Positions 8,411 to 17,424 of a DNA stretch of 64,000 bases are shown piece after piece; position 1 is the stretch's first letter, and every line of letters starts with the position of its first letter. Position numbers and translations under genes: made by a program. Origin of the DNA: Christensenellaceae bacterium (GTDB taxonomy: Bacteria; Bacillota; Clostridia; Christensenellales; Aristaeellaceae); contig JAHHSO010000002.1 of the NCBI GenBank assembly GCA_020025205.1, forward strand, positions 1 to 64,000. The letters run 5' to 3'. The notes under the pieces were generated by a model, which did no database searches, was not told the origin of the DNA, and worked only from the letters and a program-made list of their open reading frames with translations.

Positions 8411-9196
8411 TTAATCGGTGTTCTCTTCTAAAACAAGCGGTTTAAAGTAATATTTTTGATATACGCTGCGGGCGCGCAGGACACGGGATGCATAAGCGGC
8501 GGTGTCCTTTGTGGGGATGACATCCAGCGTCACGCCGTCTTTGCTGTACTGCGGATTGGAGAGCCAGCTGTCTACATTGCCCTGTCCGGCGTGGTAAGCA
8601 CAGACAATTTTTGTGGCATCTCCGTCAAAGCGGCGGGAAAGATAGCCCAGATACCATGTGCCAAAACGGATATTTGTCTCCGGATCATACAACAGGTCAA
8701 AGGAGTATTTTTCGCCATCTTCATTCAGCTTGTGTGCAATCCAGCCGGCAGTGTCCTCCATCAGCTGCATCAAACCGCGAGCACCGAGCCGGCTTTCGGC
8801 CTGAGGATTGTAGCTTGATTCGCAGAGAATCACAGCGGCAACAAGTGACGGGTCGAGCCCCTGGGCAGCCGAGTATGAGGTGATCATGTCGCCGTAATAC
8901 AGCGGATGCTGGGCGCGTTCGGCTGCTTCGGCTTCAAGCCGCCGGCGCTCTTCCTGATGGGCGAGATACCCGCGAGTGATGAAGACAACGCCTGTAATAA
9001 ACAGAACCAGAAGCACACACAGTACGACTGTACGCACGGGAGACAGCGGCGTTGGCTTTCTGCCTGGCACAGAATGGGGCTGTTCATCGGTTGTCTCGAT
9101 GGGGATGACGCGCGTTCTGCGGGACGGGGGCATATCGGGTGTCTCCGCCTGCGGACGCCTGCGCCGATGCGGCGCGGGAGAAGGGGGTTGAGTCAT
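8411..9196 (-). CDS. Membrane-anchored lytic transglycosylase (SLT domain)
   Basis: 261 residues. A Pro/Arg-rich cytoplasmic N-terminus (1-50), one membrane segment (about 53-74), a charged linker, and an extracellular SLT domain (about 103-245). The catalytic Glu is Glu126 in ILCESSYNPQAES, followed by GARGLMQLM and the AYHAGQGNV motif. It cleaves peptidoglycan glycan strands, forming anhydro-muramyl ends. Its ATG overlaps the coaE stop (ATGA), so the two are translationally coupled. GGAGG lies upstream. The role could be wall turnover or an opening for envelope machinery; spore germination is possible but not shown. Confidence 0.9.
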   Translation of the reverse strand: MTQPPSPAPHRRRRPQAETPDMPPSRRTRVIPIETTDEQPHSVPGRKPTPLSPVRTVVLCVLLVLFITGVVFITRGYLAHQEERRRLEAEAAERAQHPLYYGDMITSYSAAQGLDPSLVAAVILCESSYNPQAESRLGARGLMQLMEDTAGWIAHKLNEDGEKYSFDLLYDPETNIRFGTWYLGYLSRRFDGDATKIVCAYHAGQGNVDSWLSNPQYSKDGVTLDVIPTKDTAAYASRVLRARSVYQKYYFKPLVLEENTD

Positions 9197-9783
9197 GCAA
9201 GCCTCCTGATGGTTGTAAGAAGAGTGTCCACCTGACGCTTTGTCTCCTGAAAAGAGCCGCTGTTGTCAATCACGGCATCTGCCTGGCGTATTTTATCTTC
9301 AAGCGGGAACTGTGCATCAATGCGCCGTTCGGCTTCGGAGCGGGTCAACGAGTCACGAGCTGTCAGACGTTCAATCTGTATGCTGCGCGGCACGGAAACC
9401 ACCCAAATCTGATCAAACCAGGCTTGTATCCCGCATTCAAAGAGCAGCGGAACGTCACCTGCCACAATGCAGCCCGGACCATTTAGGCGGTTGAGCTGGT
9501 TGTCAATTTCGCTGAGAATGAGAGGGTGGAGGAGGGCGTTGAGCTGATCTCGTTTAGCGGTGTCTGAAAAGACGAGTGCGCCGAGTTTGCGGCGATCCAG
9601 GACAGAGCCGTTAAAGACTGACGATCCGAAAGTTTCCCGAATGTCGGGAAGGGCACGCCCGCCCGGCGCAGTCAGCGCACGGGACAGGGCATCGGCATCG
9701 ACAATGTCGCAGCCCAATTCGCGCAAATATGTGCTTACGGTGCTTTTGCCGCAGGCGATGGAACCTGTCAAACCAATTTTCAT
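9193..9783 (-). CDS. coaE: Dephospho-CoA kinase
   Basis: 196 residues. It phosphorylates the ribose of dephospho-CoA in the last step of coenzyme A synthesis. The P-loop GLTGSIACGKST (4-15) and the DADALSR block are clear, and the length is typical. GGAGG precedes the ATG. It lies 117 bases after polA and overlaps the downstream transglycosylase by 4 bases. A polA-coaE order is common in Firmicutes. The stop is TGA. Confidence 0.95.
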   Translation of the reverse strand: MKIGLTGSIACGKSTVSTYLRELGCDIVDADALSRALTAPGGRALPDIRETFGSSVFNGSVLDRRKLGALVFSDTAKRDQLNALLHPLILSEIDNQLNRLNGPGCIVAGDVPLLFECGIQAWFDQIWVVSVPRSIQIERLTARDSLTRSEAERRIDAQFPLEDKIRQADAVIDNSGSFQETKRQVDTLLTTIRRLA

Positions 9784-9900
9784 AGATGAAGCCTCCCGGC
9801 TGAAAGATGTGTTTGAAAGAATATCTTGCCTTTCCGAAAGGAAAAGCTGTTCGGATGTGCTGCAAAAGCTTTTGTAAAAGAATTCGGTTAAGGGGGGCGC

Positions 9901-12444
9901 TTATTTCGTGTCGAACCAGGAATGGCCGGACTTGACATCTGCAATCAGCGGCACGCGCAGCTTGGCGGCCTTTTCCATGCAGTCAGTCAGCAGATGACGG
10001 ACGGTTTCTTCCTCTTCAAAAGGAGTTTCTACGATCAATTCATCGTGAACCTGAAGGATCAGACGAGCAGAAAGACCCTGTGCACGAAGCTGCTGGTGAA
10101 CGGCGTTCATGGCAATCTTGATGATATCGGCGGCGGCACCCTGTACAGGCGTATTCATGGCGGCACGTTCGCCGAACTGACGACGGTTGTAATTGCTGGA
10201 AGCAAGTTCAGGCAGCGGGCGCCTGCGGTTATACATGGTGATGGAGTAACCCTGAGCCTTGCCTTCTGCGATGCAGGTGTCCATGAAGCGGCGAACGGCA
10301 GGGTAGCGGGCGAAGTATCGGTCGATGAATTCTGCGGCTTCTTTACGGGAAATGTGCAGGTTGTTGGAAAGACCGAAATCGCTGATGCCGTAGACAATGC
10401 CAAAGTTGACAGCCTTTGCGCTGGAACGCATCTGCGGGGTTACTTCGCTTAGCGGCACATCATAGACTTCCGCAGCGGTTCTGGCGTGAATATCCTGTCC
10501 GCGGTTAAACGCATCACACATGGCTTCGTCTGCCGAAAGGTGAGCGAGCAGGCGAAGTTCAATTTGGGAATAGTCGGCATCAATCAGCACGCATCCCGGA
10601 CGCGCGATAAAAGCGCGGCGAATTTCGCGCCCCATTGCGGTGCGGACGGGAATATTTTGAAGGTTGGGTTCGCTGGAAGAGATGCGGCCGGTGGCAGCGG
10701 TCGTCTGGTCAAACCAGGTGTGTACGCGGCCTTCCTTGTCCATCAGCCGGAGGAGGCCGTCAATATAGGTGCTGTTGAGTTTGGTAATCTGGCGATACAG
10801 CAGAATTTTTTTAATTGCAGGATGAAGATCGGCCAGTTCTTGCAGCGTTTCAGCATCGGTTGAATAGCCGCGCGCGGTTTTCTTGCGGGCGGGCAGGTTA
10901 AGAACATCGAAAAGGACATGACCCAGCTGCTGCGTGCTGTTGAGGTTGAAGGGCTGAACATCGCACAGCTCAAAAATTTCACTGCGGAGCGATTCGATTT
11001 GAGCGTGATACTGCGCACCTAAACGAGCGAGCTCATCATGATCGACAAGGAAACCTGCTTTTTCCATCGAATAGAGCGTATCAAGAAGCGGCAGCTCGAT
11101 GTCCTGATACAGGGAAGTCATGTTCTGTGCTTCAAGCGCCATTTCATCGGCAAGCGTGCGAAGGAGCAGTGCCGAGGCGTTTTCGGGCGTTTCGTACTTG
11201 CCGCTTTGCGGAGCCAGCAGATACTGCATGAGCTGGTCATCATCAAACGGAGCGGTGAGCCCGATGTTCCATGCGGCAAGCTGTGTTTTCAGACGTTTGG
11301 CAGAAAACAGAACGAGCGGCTTGCTGCCTGTAAGCAAAGGAACAAGGGATTTTGCAGCCTCATCAGGCGCCAGACCGCCGCCAAGAAGACCCTGAGAAAA
11401 CGGGATGAAGGCGCATTTGCCACCCATTTCAGCAAGGGAGAAGCCGGACTCCTGAAGGAGAATCGCAATGCGCGTATCAGCAGATGCAAGAGAATCGATC
11501 CACAGGGATACAGCTTGCGCCGTTTCAAGCGTGTCCTGTTCCTCAAAAGTCAGAAGAGGGGTTTCGGTTCGACTTTCTTCCGTCAGATTTTCAAGGCGGG
11601 AAATCAGCGTGCGCAGGTTCAGCTTTTCAAAGATTTCTCGCCCGCCGGACAGATCGCCCAGTCGGCAGTCTTCCAAAGAGACATCGTCAAGAGGTACGTG
11701 GCGCGTAATGGTAGCGATTTTCTTGCTCATCAGGCCGGACTGACGGCCATCCAGCATCTTTTCGCGCTGTTTGCCTTTGAGGTCTGCATCCGCATGATCC
11801 AGTGCATTTTCGATGGTGCCATATTGGGCGAGCAGCTTGATTGCCGTTTTCTGGCCAATGCCGGGAATGCCGGGAATATTATCGCTGGCATCGCCCATGA
11901 GCCCCTTGAGGTCAGGAATTTGCGACGGCATGACACCGAAGTCTTCAAGAACTTTTTCAGGGGTATACATCACAACATCGCTGACACCGCGTTTGGTATA
12001 CAGAACATGACTTGTTTCCGTCACCAGCTGCATGGAATCCCGGTCGCCGGTGACGAGAATGGCGTGAATGCCGGCCTCTTCGCAGCGGCGGGCAAAAGTA
12101 CCAAGGATGTCATCGGCTTCAAAGGTGGGACAGGTGAGCATGCGCACCCCCATGGCAGACAGGCAGTCCTTGATGAGGTCAAACTGCGGACGCAGTTCGG
12201 GTGCGGTAGGCTTACGGCCAGCCTTATATTCGTGATAATCTGCATGACGAAATGTGGGGCCGTGCAGATCGAATGCGACGGCCAGATACTGCGGTCTGAC
12301 GTCGGAGATGACCTTGAGCAGCATGGACAGGAAGCCGAAAACGGCGTTGGTATACACACCGTCCTCATTGGAAAGCGGAGGCAGGGCGTGGAATGCACGG
12401 TGCATCAGGCTGTTGCCATCAACGATGACGAAAGTTTCGGACAT
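9901..12444 (-). CDS. polA: DNA polymerase I
   Basis: 847 residues. The N-terminal 5'-3' exonuclease (about 1-290) has VDGNSLMHRAFHALPP and the helix-hairpin-helix GIPGIGQKTAIKLL. The middle 3'-5' exonuclease-like domain (about 310-460) lacks the DxE catalytic pair (IAILLQESG at the expected place), so proofreading is probably absent, as in Taq and Bacillus enzymes. The polymerase domain carries motif A (DYSQIELRLLAHLS), motif B (RSSAKAVNFGIVYG) and motif C (QVHDELIVE, about residue 800). It fills gaps in repair and removes Okazaki primers. In-frame codons precede the start, but the ATG at 12444 begins the conserved protein and has GAGGGAGAG upstream. Confidence 0.96.
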   Translation of the reverse strand: MSETFVIVDGNSLMHRAFHALPPLSNEDGVYTNAVFGFLSMLLKVISDVRPQYLAVAFDLHGPTFRHADYHEYKAGRKPTAPELRPQFDLIKDCLSAMGVRMLTCPTFEADDILGTFARRCEEAGIHAILVTGDRDSMQLVTETSHVLYTKRGVSDVVMYTPEKVLEDFGVMPSQIPDLKGLMGDASDNIPGIPGIGQKTAIKLLAQYGTIENALDHADADLKGKQREKMLDGRQSGLMSKKIATITRHVPLDDVSLEDCRLGDLSGGREIFEKLNLRTLISRLENLTEESRTETPLLTFEEQDTLETAQAVSLWIDSLASADTRIAILLQESGFSLAEMGGKCAFIPFSQGLLGGGLAPDEAAKSLVPLLTGSKPLVLFSAKRLKTQLAAWNIGLTAPFDDDQLMQYLLAPQSGKYETPENASALLLRTLADEMALEAQNMTSLYQDIELPLLDTLYSMEKAGFLVDHDELARLGAQYHAQIESLRSEIFELCDVQPFNLNSTQQLGHVLFDVLNLPARKKTARGYSTDAETLQELADLHPAIKKILLYRQITKLNSTYIDGLLRLMDKEGRVHTWFDQTTAATGRISSSEPNLQNIPVRTAMGREIRRAFIARPGCVLIDADYSQIELRLLAHLSADEAMCDAFNRGQDIHARTAAEVYDVPLSEVTPQMRSSAKAVNFGIVYGISDFGLSNNLHISRKEAAEFIDRYFARYPAVRRFMDTCIAEGKAQGYSITMYNRRRPLPELASSNYNRRQFGERAAMNTPVQGAAADIIKIAMNAVHQQLRAQGLSARLILQVHDELIVETPFEEEETVRHLLTDCMEKAAKLRVPLIADVKSGHSWFDTK

Positions 12445-12583
12445 GGCTCTCTCCCTCATATATTTACAGATAGCGTTATCATACCACAAAGACGTCAAAA
12501 ATACAAACGGCAGGCGGTTAAAAAGCCGCTGCTCCCCGGAAAAGGAGCGGCGGCGATACATCTGGAAAGTTTTGAAAAGTGGC

Positions 12584-12931
12584 TTACAGCAGGCAGATTA
12601 AGTCAACGATACGGGTATAGCGCGTCTGCAAATCAATGGCCATGGAACAGGCACGCGGAAGAACATCGGGGTTTTGCGGACGCAGCAGTTCACACATCGT
12701 TGAGGCGGGGCCGCTCAGGCCGACAATACCCAGCTGACGGGTCAGCCCCTTTAAGTTATGCGCATAGAGAAAGGCTTTGGAAACATCGCCCTCTTCAAGC
12801 GCTGTACAGAGTCTTTTAAGCGTATCGTCTTGAGGGAAGCGGCGGAGAAAACGCAGATAGTTATCGGAGCCGAAAATGCGCATTCCCCAGGAAAAATCGA
12901 TGCCGGAAGCGGAAGGGGAGAGAACATTCAC
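12584..12931 (-). CDS. Orphan HPt (histidine phosphotransfer) domain protein
   Basis: 115 residues, nearly all one HPt four-helix domain. The motif AHNLKGLTRQLGI places the phospho-accepting His at residue 58. Such proteins pass phosphate between receiver domains in a phosphorelay. No kinase or receiver gene lies in this window, so its partners must be elsewhere. It starts with GTG, supported by AAAGGAGG eight bases upstream. It precedes polA on the same strand, with a 139-base gap. Confidence 0.8.
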   Translation of the reverse strand: MNVLSPSASGIDFSWGMRIFGSDNYLRFLRRFPQDDTLKRLCTALEEGDVSKAFLYAHNLKGLTRQLGIVGLSGPASTMCELLRPQNPDVLPRACSMAIDLQTRYTRIVDLICLL

Positions 12932-13062
12932 AAAATAAGCCTCCTTTAGGCAACAAAGAGATGAACAAATAGTTAAATACAATTAAGAACAGTGTTTTTC
13001 TATCCACATCTAATCATAACAGATTCAGTAAAAATATACAAGAAAAAGCGTTCGACAAAAGA

Positions 13063-13076
13063 TTTACAATTGTAAA
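13063..13076. promoter_or_regulatory. 14-bp palindrome in the HPt-znuA gap
   Basis: TTTACAATTGTAAA is a perfect palindrome between the divergent HPt and znuA genes, about 150 bases before znuA. It overlaps a possible -10 (TAAAAT, 13073-13078). It could be an operator for a zinc sensor, but does not match the classic Bacillus Zur or streptococcal AdcR consensus I know. Confidence 0.35.
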
Positions 13077-13228
13077 ATGTAACGCGAAGCGGAAAATTTG
13101 GGCTTTTTCGTGAATTCGGCAGGAAAAACAGGTCCATAAGACGAAAAAAGGATAGTTGTATGGTTATACCTATGCAGCATATTGCGCCAATTGAGGCGAT
13201 TTGAGAACCATGGGAAAGGAAATTCGAC

Positions 13229-14161
13229 ATGAAATTAAAGATTTTTGCGCTGATTCTTGCGATAATGCTTTTTTTGACGACCGGATGTTCTGCTCAGGCT
13301 GACGAGGTGGTCATTGTTGCTACATTTTATCCAATGTATGTATTTGCTCAGAATGTCGCGGCGGACATTGAGGGCGTGCGCGTTGAGATTATGGCAGACC
13401 AGAGTGTTGGCTGCCTGCATGATTATCAGCTTCAGACGCGTGATATGGTGAAGCTGGACGGTGCAGATGCGCTCATCATCAACGGCGGCGGCATGGAACA
13501 GTTTATGGATAAGGTGCTGAGCCTTCGTGAAGATCTGCCGGTGATTGATGCAAGCCAGGGCATCACATTTCTGCCGGCCGTGCACAGCCACGACGATCAT
13601 AAAGACGATCATGAGGATGAGCACGAAGATGAACATGCCGGGCATGAAGCGGTGAACCCGCATGTGTGGCTTGATCCATCCATGGCAGCGGTTCAGGTGA
13701 AGAACATTGCTGACGGCCTTTCTCAGGCAGATCCGGAGCATGCACAGGCGTACAGGGAGAACAGCGAAAGATATATTGAAAGGCTGAACGCACTGGATGC
13801 GGAAATTGCATCTGAACTGGCACCGTTTGAAGGGCGGCAGATCATCACATTCCATGAAGCGTTCACCTATTTTGCACAGACTTATGGTCTGGAGATAGCT
13901 GGCGTCATTGCCAATGAACCGGGACAGGAGCCAAGCACGCGCGAGATTGCGCAGACGTGCGACCTTGTTATGGAAAAGGGCATCGATACGCTGTTTGTTG
14001 AGCCGCAGTATCCGCAGAAGGCGGCTGAAACTATCGCGCGAGAGACAGGGGCTTCCGTGTATACGCTTGATCCGGTTGTTTCCGGCGACAGCACCCCGGA
14101 AAGCTATGAGAACATCATGCGGGAAAATGCGCGTATCTTGATGGAGGCACTTGAAAAATGA
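13229..14161 (+). CDS. znuA: Zinc ABC transporter substrate-binding lipoprotein
   Basis: 310 residues. A lipoprotein signal ends LTTGC with Cys20 lipidated. The fold is cluster A-I (ZnuA/TroA). Between the first metal ligand region and NPHVWLDP it carries a His/Asp/Glu-rich loop (about 115-137) of alternating HDDHKDDHEDEH type, the mark of zinc rather than manganese binding proteins. Later ligands include the His of ITFHEAF and a C-terminal Asp. It gathers zinc outside the membrane for ZnuB and ZnuC. Its stop overlaps the znuC start (ATGA). The GGAAAGGA ribosome site fits the chosen ATG. Confidence 0.92.
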   Translation: MKLKIFALILAIMLFLTTGCSAQADEVVIVATFYPMYVFAQNVAADIEGVRVEIMADQSVGCLHDYQLQTRDMVKLDGADALIINGGGMEQFMDKVLSLREDLPVIDASQGITFLPAVHSHDDHKDDHEDEHEDEHAGHEAVNPHVWLDPSMAAVQVKNIADGLSQADPEHAQAYRENSERYIERLNALDAEIASELAPFEGRQIITFHEAFTYFAQTYGLEIAGVIANEPGQEPSTREIAQTCDLVMEKGIDTLFVEPQYPQKAAETIARETGASVYTLDPVVSGDSTPESYENIMRENARILMEALEK

Positions 14162-14922
14162 GTGAGAAGAGGCAGGACGCCCATGAAGCGGGGGCATGCA
14201 GGCTTTGCCGCATCGAAGTAGATCATTTGAGCGTGTCAGCAGGCGGCCAGAAGCTGCTGACAGATGTCAGCCTGCATATCCACTGCGGAGAACTGACAGC
14301 GCTCATCGGTGCAAATGGAGCAGGCAAAACGACGCTTCTGCGCGCACTGCTGGGGCAGATGGAGTATCGCGGAAGCATAAGGCATTTGACCAGTGACGGC
14401 AGACCTGCTGCGGCGGTGCGCACGGGCTACGTGCCCCAACAGCTGGAGTTTGATCGCTCCTCGCCGGTGACGGTGATGGATTTTCTGGCGGCGGCATTTT
14501 CCCGCCGTGCAGTTTTCCTTGGGGCAGACAAGAAAACGCGCACCAAGGTGATGAAAGTCCTCTCCCGCACGCACTGCGAGAAGCTGACTCAAAGACCTTT
14601 GGGTGCGCTTTCGGGCGGTGAACTTCAGCGCGTTTTGCTGGCGCTCGCTTTGACGCCCCAGCCTGATCTGCTGATTTTGGATGAGCCGGTGTCCGGCGTC
14701 GATCAGAACGGTTTGGAAACGTTCTATCGCACAGTGGATGAGCTCAAGCGCAAGAACCACATGGCTATTCTGCTTGTTTCGCACGATCTGGATGTGGTCA
14801 GGCGCTATGCTGACCGCGTGGTTTTGATGCAGGGAACTGTCATTAAGCAGGGCAGCCCGGAGGCGGTGTTTGATTCTGAAGAGTTTGGACAGATATTTTA
14901 TGCGAAAGGAGGACGTGCATGA
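14158..14922 (+). CDS. znuC: Zinc ABC transporter ATP-binding protein
   Basis: 254 residues. Walker A GANGAGKTT (51-59), Q-loop VPQQLEFD, signature LSGGELQR, Walker B LLILDEPVSGVD and the switch His in LLVSHDLDVV are all intact. It powers zinc uptake from the cytoplasmic face. The start overlaps znuA by 4 bases. The first 18 residues (with two Cys) are an extension not needed for the fold, so a later start is possible. It overlaps znuB by 4 bases, so the three genes form one transcript. Confidence 0.93.
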   Translation: MSEKRQDAHEAGACRLCRIEVDHLSVSAGGQKLLTDVSLHIHCGELTALIGANGAGKTTLLRALLGQMEYRGSIRHLTSDGRPAAAVRTGYVPQQLEFDRSSPVTVMDFLAAAFSRRAVFLGADKKTRTKVMKVLSRTHCEKLTQRPLGALSGGELQRVLLALALTPQPDLLILDEPVSGVDQNGLETFYRTVDELKRKNHMAILLVSHDLDVVRRYADRVVLMQGTVIKQGSPEAVFDSEEFGQIFYAKGGRA

Positions 14923-15752
14923 ACGCGATTTATCAATTCATGGATCTGATTCTGCCGTTTGAGTGGATGCAGTATACGTTCATGAAAAACGCCTTTCTGG
15001 CCATGCTTTTGATTACACCGCTTTTTGGTATGCTGGGCACGATGGCGGTGGATAACAAGATGGCGTTCTTTTCCGATGCGCTGGGACATAGTGCGCTGAC
15101 AGGAATTGCCATTGGTGTTCTGCTCGGATGGCAGAATCAGATGGCTTCCCTCCTGATTTTTGGTTTGCTGTTTGCGGCACTGATTACGTTTGTCAAACAT
15201 CATTCCAAAATGAGCGCGGACACCATCATCAGCGTATTTTCTTCTACGTCCATCGCATTGGGACTTGTGATCCTGTCCAGAGGCGGTTCATTCGCAAAAT
15301 ATTCAACGGTGCTTGTGGGCGACATTCTGTCCGTTACGCCGGGCGACTTGAAGGCGCTGCTGCTGACGTTGATTGGCACTGTGGTTTTCTGGATGTTCCT
15401 GTTTAATCCGCTGCTTTTAACCAGCGTGAATGCACCGCTTGCGCAGAGCCGCGGCATTCACACGAAGGCCAGCGAATATGCCTTTACAATGCTTGTGGCG
15501 GTTGCTGTGATGATGTCCATCCGCTGGGTGGGTGTTTTGCTGATAAATTCGCTTTTGATTCTCCCGGCTGCAGCTGGAAGAAATGTTGCCAGAAGCGCAG
15601 CGGGGTACATGCGGATCTCTGTTCTGATTGCCCTGCTGAGCGGCATTGTCGGACTGATTGCATCTTATTATCTCAATACGTCAGCTGGAGCGGCGGTTGT
15701 TCTGTGCAGTGCGGCAGTCTATTTCATGACACTGCCTCTTCGCAGAAAGTAA
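14919..15752 (+). CDS. znuB: Zinc ABC transporter permease
   Basis: 277 residues with about eight membrane segments. It has the ABC-3 family signature FSDALGHSALTGIAIGVLLG near residues 50-69 and a late TINSLLILPAA-like helix (LLINSLLILPAAAGRNVA). It is the membrane channel for zinc in the ZnuABC importer. GGAGG precedes the ATG, which overlaps the znuC stop. Confidence 0.93.
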   Translation: MNAIYQFMDLILPFEWMQYTFMKNAFLAMLLITPLFGMLGTMAVDNKMAFFSDALGHSALTGIAIGVLLGWQNQMASLLIFGLLFAALITFVKHHSKMSADTIISVFSSTSIALGLVILSRGGSFAKYSTVLVGDILSVTPGDLKALLLTLIGTVVFWMFLFNPLLLTSVNAPLAQSRGIHTKASEYAFTMLVAVAVMMSIRWVGVLLINSLLILPAAAGRNVARSAAGYMRISVLIALLSGIVGLIASYYLNTSAGAAVVLCSAAVYFMTLPLRRK

Positions 15753-15855
15753 AGCAAAGCGACCGATCAGGCGTTTCAGGTGACATTTGAGCGGTTTCCC
15801 CTTGGCAGAGCGCCGGAGGCTATGGTATGATAAAATGCTGTAAGGAGGGATCGGT

Positions 15856-16692
15856 ATGCTGGGCGTGATGACGGTTCGGAAAGAAGAGCTGAAATTCAGA
15901 GAATTTGACCGCTACCGTGGATATTACTGCGGCCTGTGCCGATCCATAGGAAACAGATGCGGCAAAGTTTGCCGAATGGCGCTGAGTTTTGAAATGACAT
16001 TTTTGTCGATGCTCCTGACCTCCCTGTATGAGCCGAAAACGGAGGAGGAGAAACATCGCTGTATTCTCCATCCTATCGGGAAACGGCCGATGCTTCAAAA
16101 TGAGGCCATTGATTACTGCGCAGATTTGAGCGCGCTTGTCTCTTATTATGATCTTCTGGATGGATGGGAAGATGAGCATCGGGTGGACAGGCTTGCAGAG
16201 AGCGCGTTGCTTAAAAAAGCGGCGCTTCGGGCAGGCCGTGTTTTACCACGCCAGCGTAAGGCTGTGGAGCATTATGTCAAGACACTGCACGAGATTGAGC
16301 GGGTGAATGACCAGAATCTGGATACGGCAGCCAATTTGACGGGGGAACTTCTGGGTGAATTGTATGTGATGCGCATGGATGTCTACGAAAAGGATCTGCG
16401 CGAGCTGGGATTCTATCTGGGAAAGTTCATCTATCTGTGCGACTGCTATGAGGATATCGAACGTGATATTAAAAAGAAAAATTACAATCCGCTCCTGTCA
16501 AGAAGCACGAGGCCGGAGTTTGCCCAGGAGTGCGAGCGGATGCTCAATGATATGATGGCACGCGCGGCCATGGCGTTTGAGCGCCTGCCGCTTTTGGAGG
16601 ATGCGCCGATCATGCGCAACATCCTGTATTCGGGCATATGGCTGCGGTTTGAAAACGCAGGAAAAAGAAGAAAGGCGAAAAGCGAGCAATGA
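15856..16692 (+). CDS. DUF5685-type protein of unknown function
   Basis: 278 residues, soluble and mostly helical. An N-terminal cysteine cluster, Cys25, Cys28, Cys35 and Cys39 (YYCGLCRSIGNRCGKVC), could bind metal. The later block LGKFIYLCDCYEDIERDIKKKNYNPL recalls the aspartate-rich helices of the polyprenyl synthase fold. I recognise it as resembling the DUF5685 family of Clostridia, whose role is unknown. Its stop overlaps the start of the J-domain gene (ATGA), which suggests that the two products work together. GGAGG supports the start. Confidence 0.75.
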   Translation: MLGVMTVRKEELKFREFDRYRGYYCGLCRSIGNRCGKVCRMALSFEMTFLSMLLTSLYEPKTEEEKHRCILHPIGKRPMLQNEAIDYCADLSALVSYYDLLDGWEDEHRVDRLAESALLKKAALRAGRVLPRQRKAVEHYVKTLHEIERVNDQNLDTAANLTGELLGELYVMRMDVYEKDLRELGFYLGKFIYLCDCYEDIERDIKKKNYNPLLSRSTRPEFAQECERMLNDMMARAAMAFERLPLLEDAPIMRNILYSGIWLRFENAGKRRKAKSEQ

Positions 16693-17408
16693 CAGATCCG
16701 TATCAGGTTTTGGGCGTATCTCCGACGGCATCGGATGATGAGGTCAAGAAAGCCTACCGCACGCTGTGCAAAAAGTATCATCCCGACGCCAATGTGGGTA
16801 AACCGAACGCCGCGCAGTCGGAAAAGAAGTTTATGGAAGTTCAGCAGGCCTATGAGGAAATCATGCACAGGCGGCAAGGCGGCGGCGCGCGCGCTGGCAG
16901 CGGCTACAATGGCCAGCAGCAGCCTCAATATGAGGATCCTTTTTCAACAGTTTGGGGCTATGGTCAGCAGGGATATAGCCAGCAGGGGTATGGCTATCAG
17001 CAGCAGGAAGATTCGACAATCGAAATGCGCGCGGCAAAGAACTATATTGACACGGGCCACTATGCGGAAGCGCTCAATGCTCTGGGAAGCGTGCCGCCTT
17101 CCAAGCGCAATGGCCGCTGGTATTTTTTGAGTGCTCTGGCACAGGCGGGGCTGCATAACAATGCGCAGGCGATGGAATACGCGCGTCAGGCGGTATCTAT
17201 GGAGCCGGGCAACATGCAGTATCAGCAGCTTTTGAGCCAGCTTCAAAGCGGAGGCGGATGGTATGAGCAGCGCGGGCAGGAGTATGGCCGCCAGACGTTC
17301 GGCCAGCCGAATATTTGCTGCTCGCTCATGGCGATGGAGCTTTGCTGCATGTGCTGCGGAGGCGGCAGAATGTTGTACTGTCCGTGTCCTTGCTTCTGTT
17401 TCTTGTGA
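16689..17408 (+). CDS. J-domain protein with TPR-like region and Cys-rich tail
   Basis: 239 residues. An N-terminal J domain (1-65) with the HPD motif at 31-33 would stimulate an Hsp70 ATPase. Next comes a Gly/Gln/Tyr-rich linker (about 70-110), then two TPR-like helix pairs (about 115-180). The C-terminal 33 residues hold ten cysteines in CC and CxCxC pairs. It lacks the DnaJ zinc finger and so is not DnaJ proper. The partner may be the DnaK encoded 2.7 kb downstream. It overlaps the DUF5685-type gene by 4 bases, and the SpoU gene follows after 16. Confidence 0.8.
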   Translation: MTDPYQVLGVSPTASDDEVKKAYRTLCKKYHPDANVGKPNAAQSEKKFMEVQQAYEEIMHRRQGGGARAGSGYNGQQQPQYEDPFSTVWGYGQQGYSQQGYGYQQQEDSTIEMRAAKNYIDTGHYAEALNALGSVPPSKRNGRWYFLSALAQAGLHNNAQAMEYARQAVSMEPGNMQYQQLLSQLQSGGGWYEQRGQEYGRQTFGQPNICCSLMAMELCCMCCGGGRMLYCPCPCFCFL

Positions 17409-17424
17409 TAAGGAGGAGAAGTGT

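Noticed and set aside
11038..12819. 593-codon plus-strand frame opposite polA
   Set aside because: It is the shadow of polA and the HPt gene, with no ribosome site or family match.
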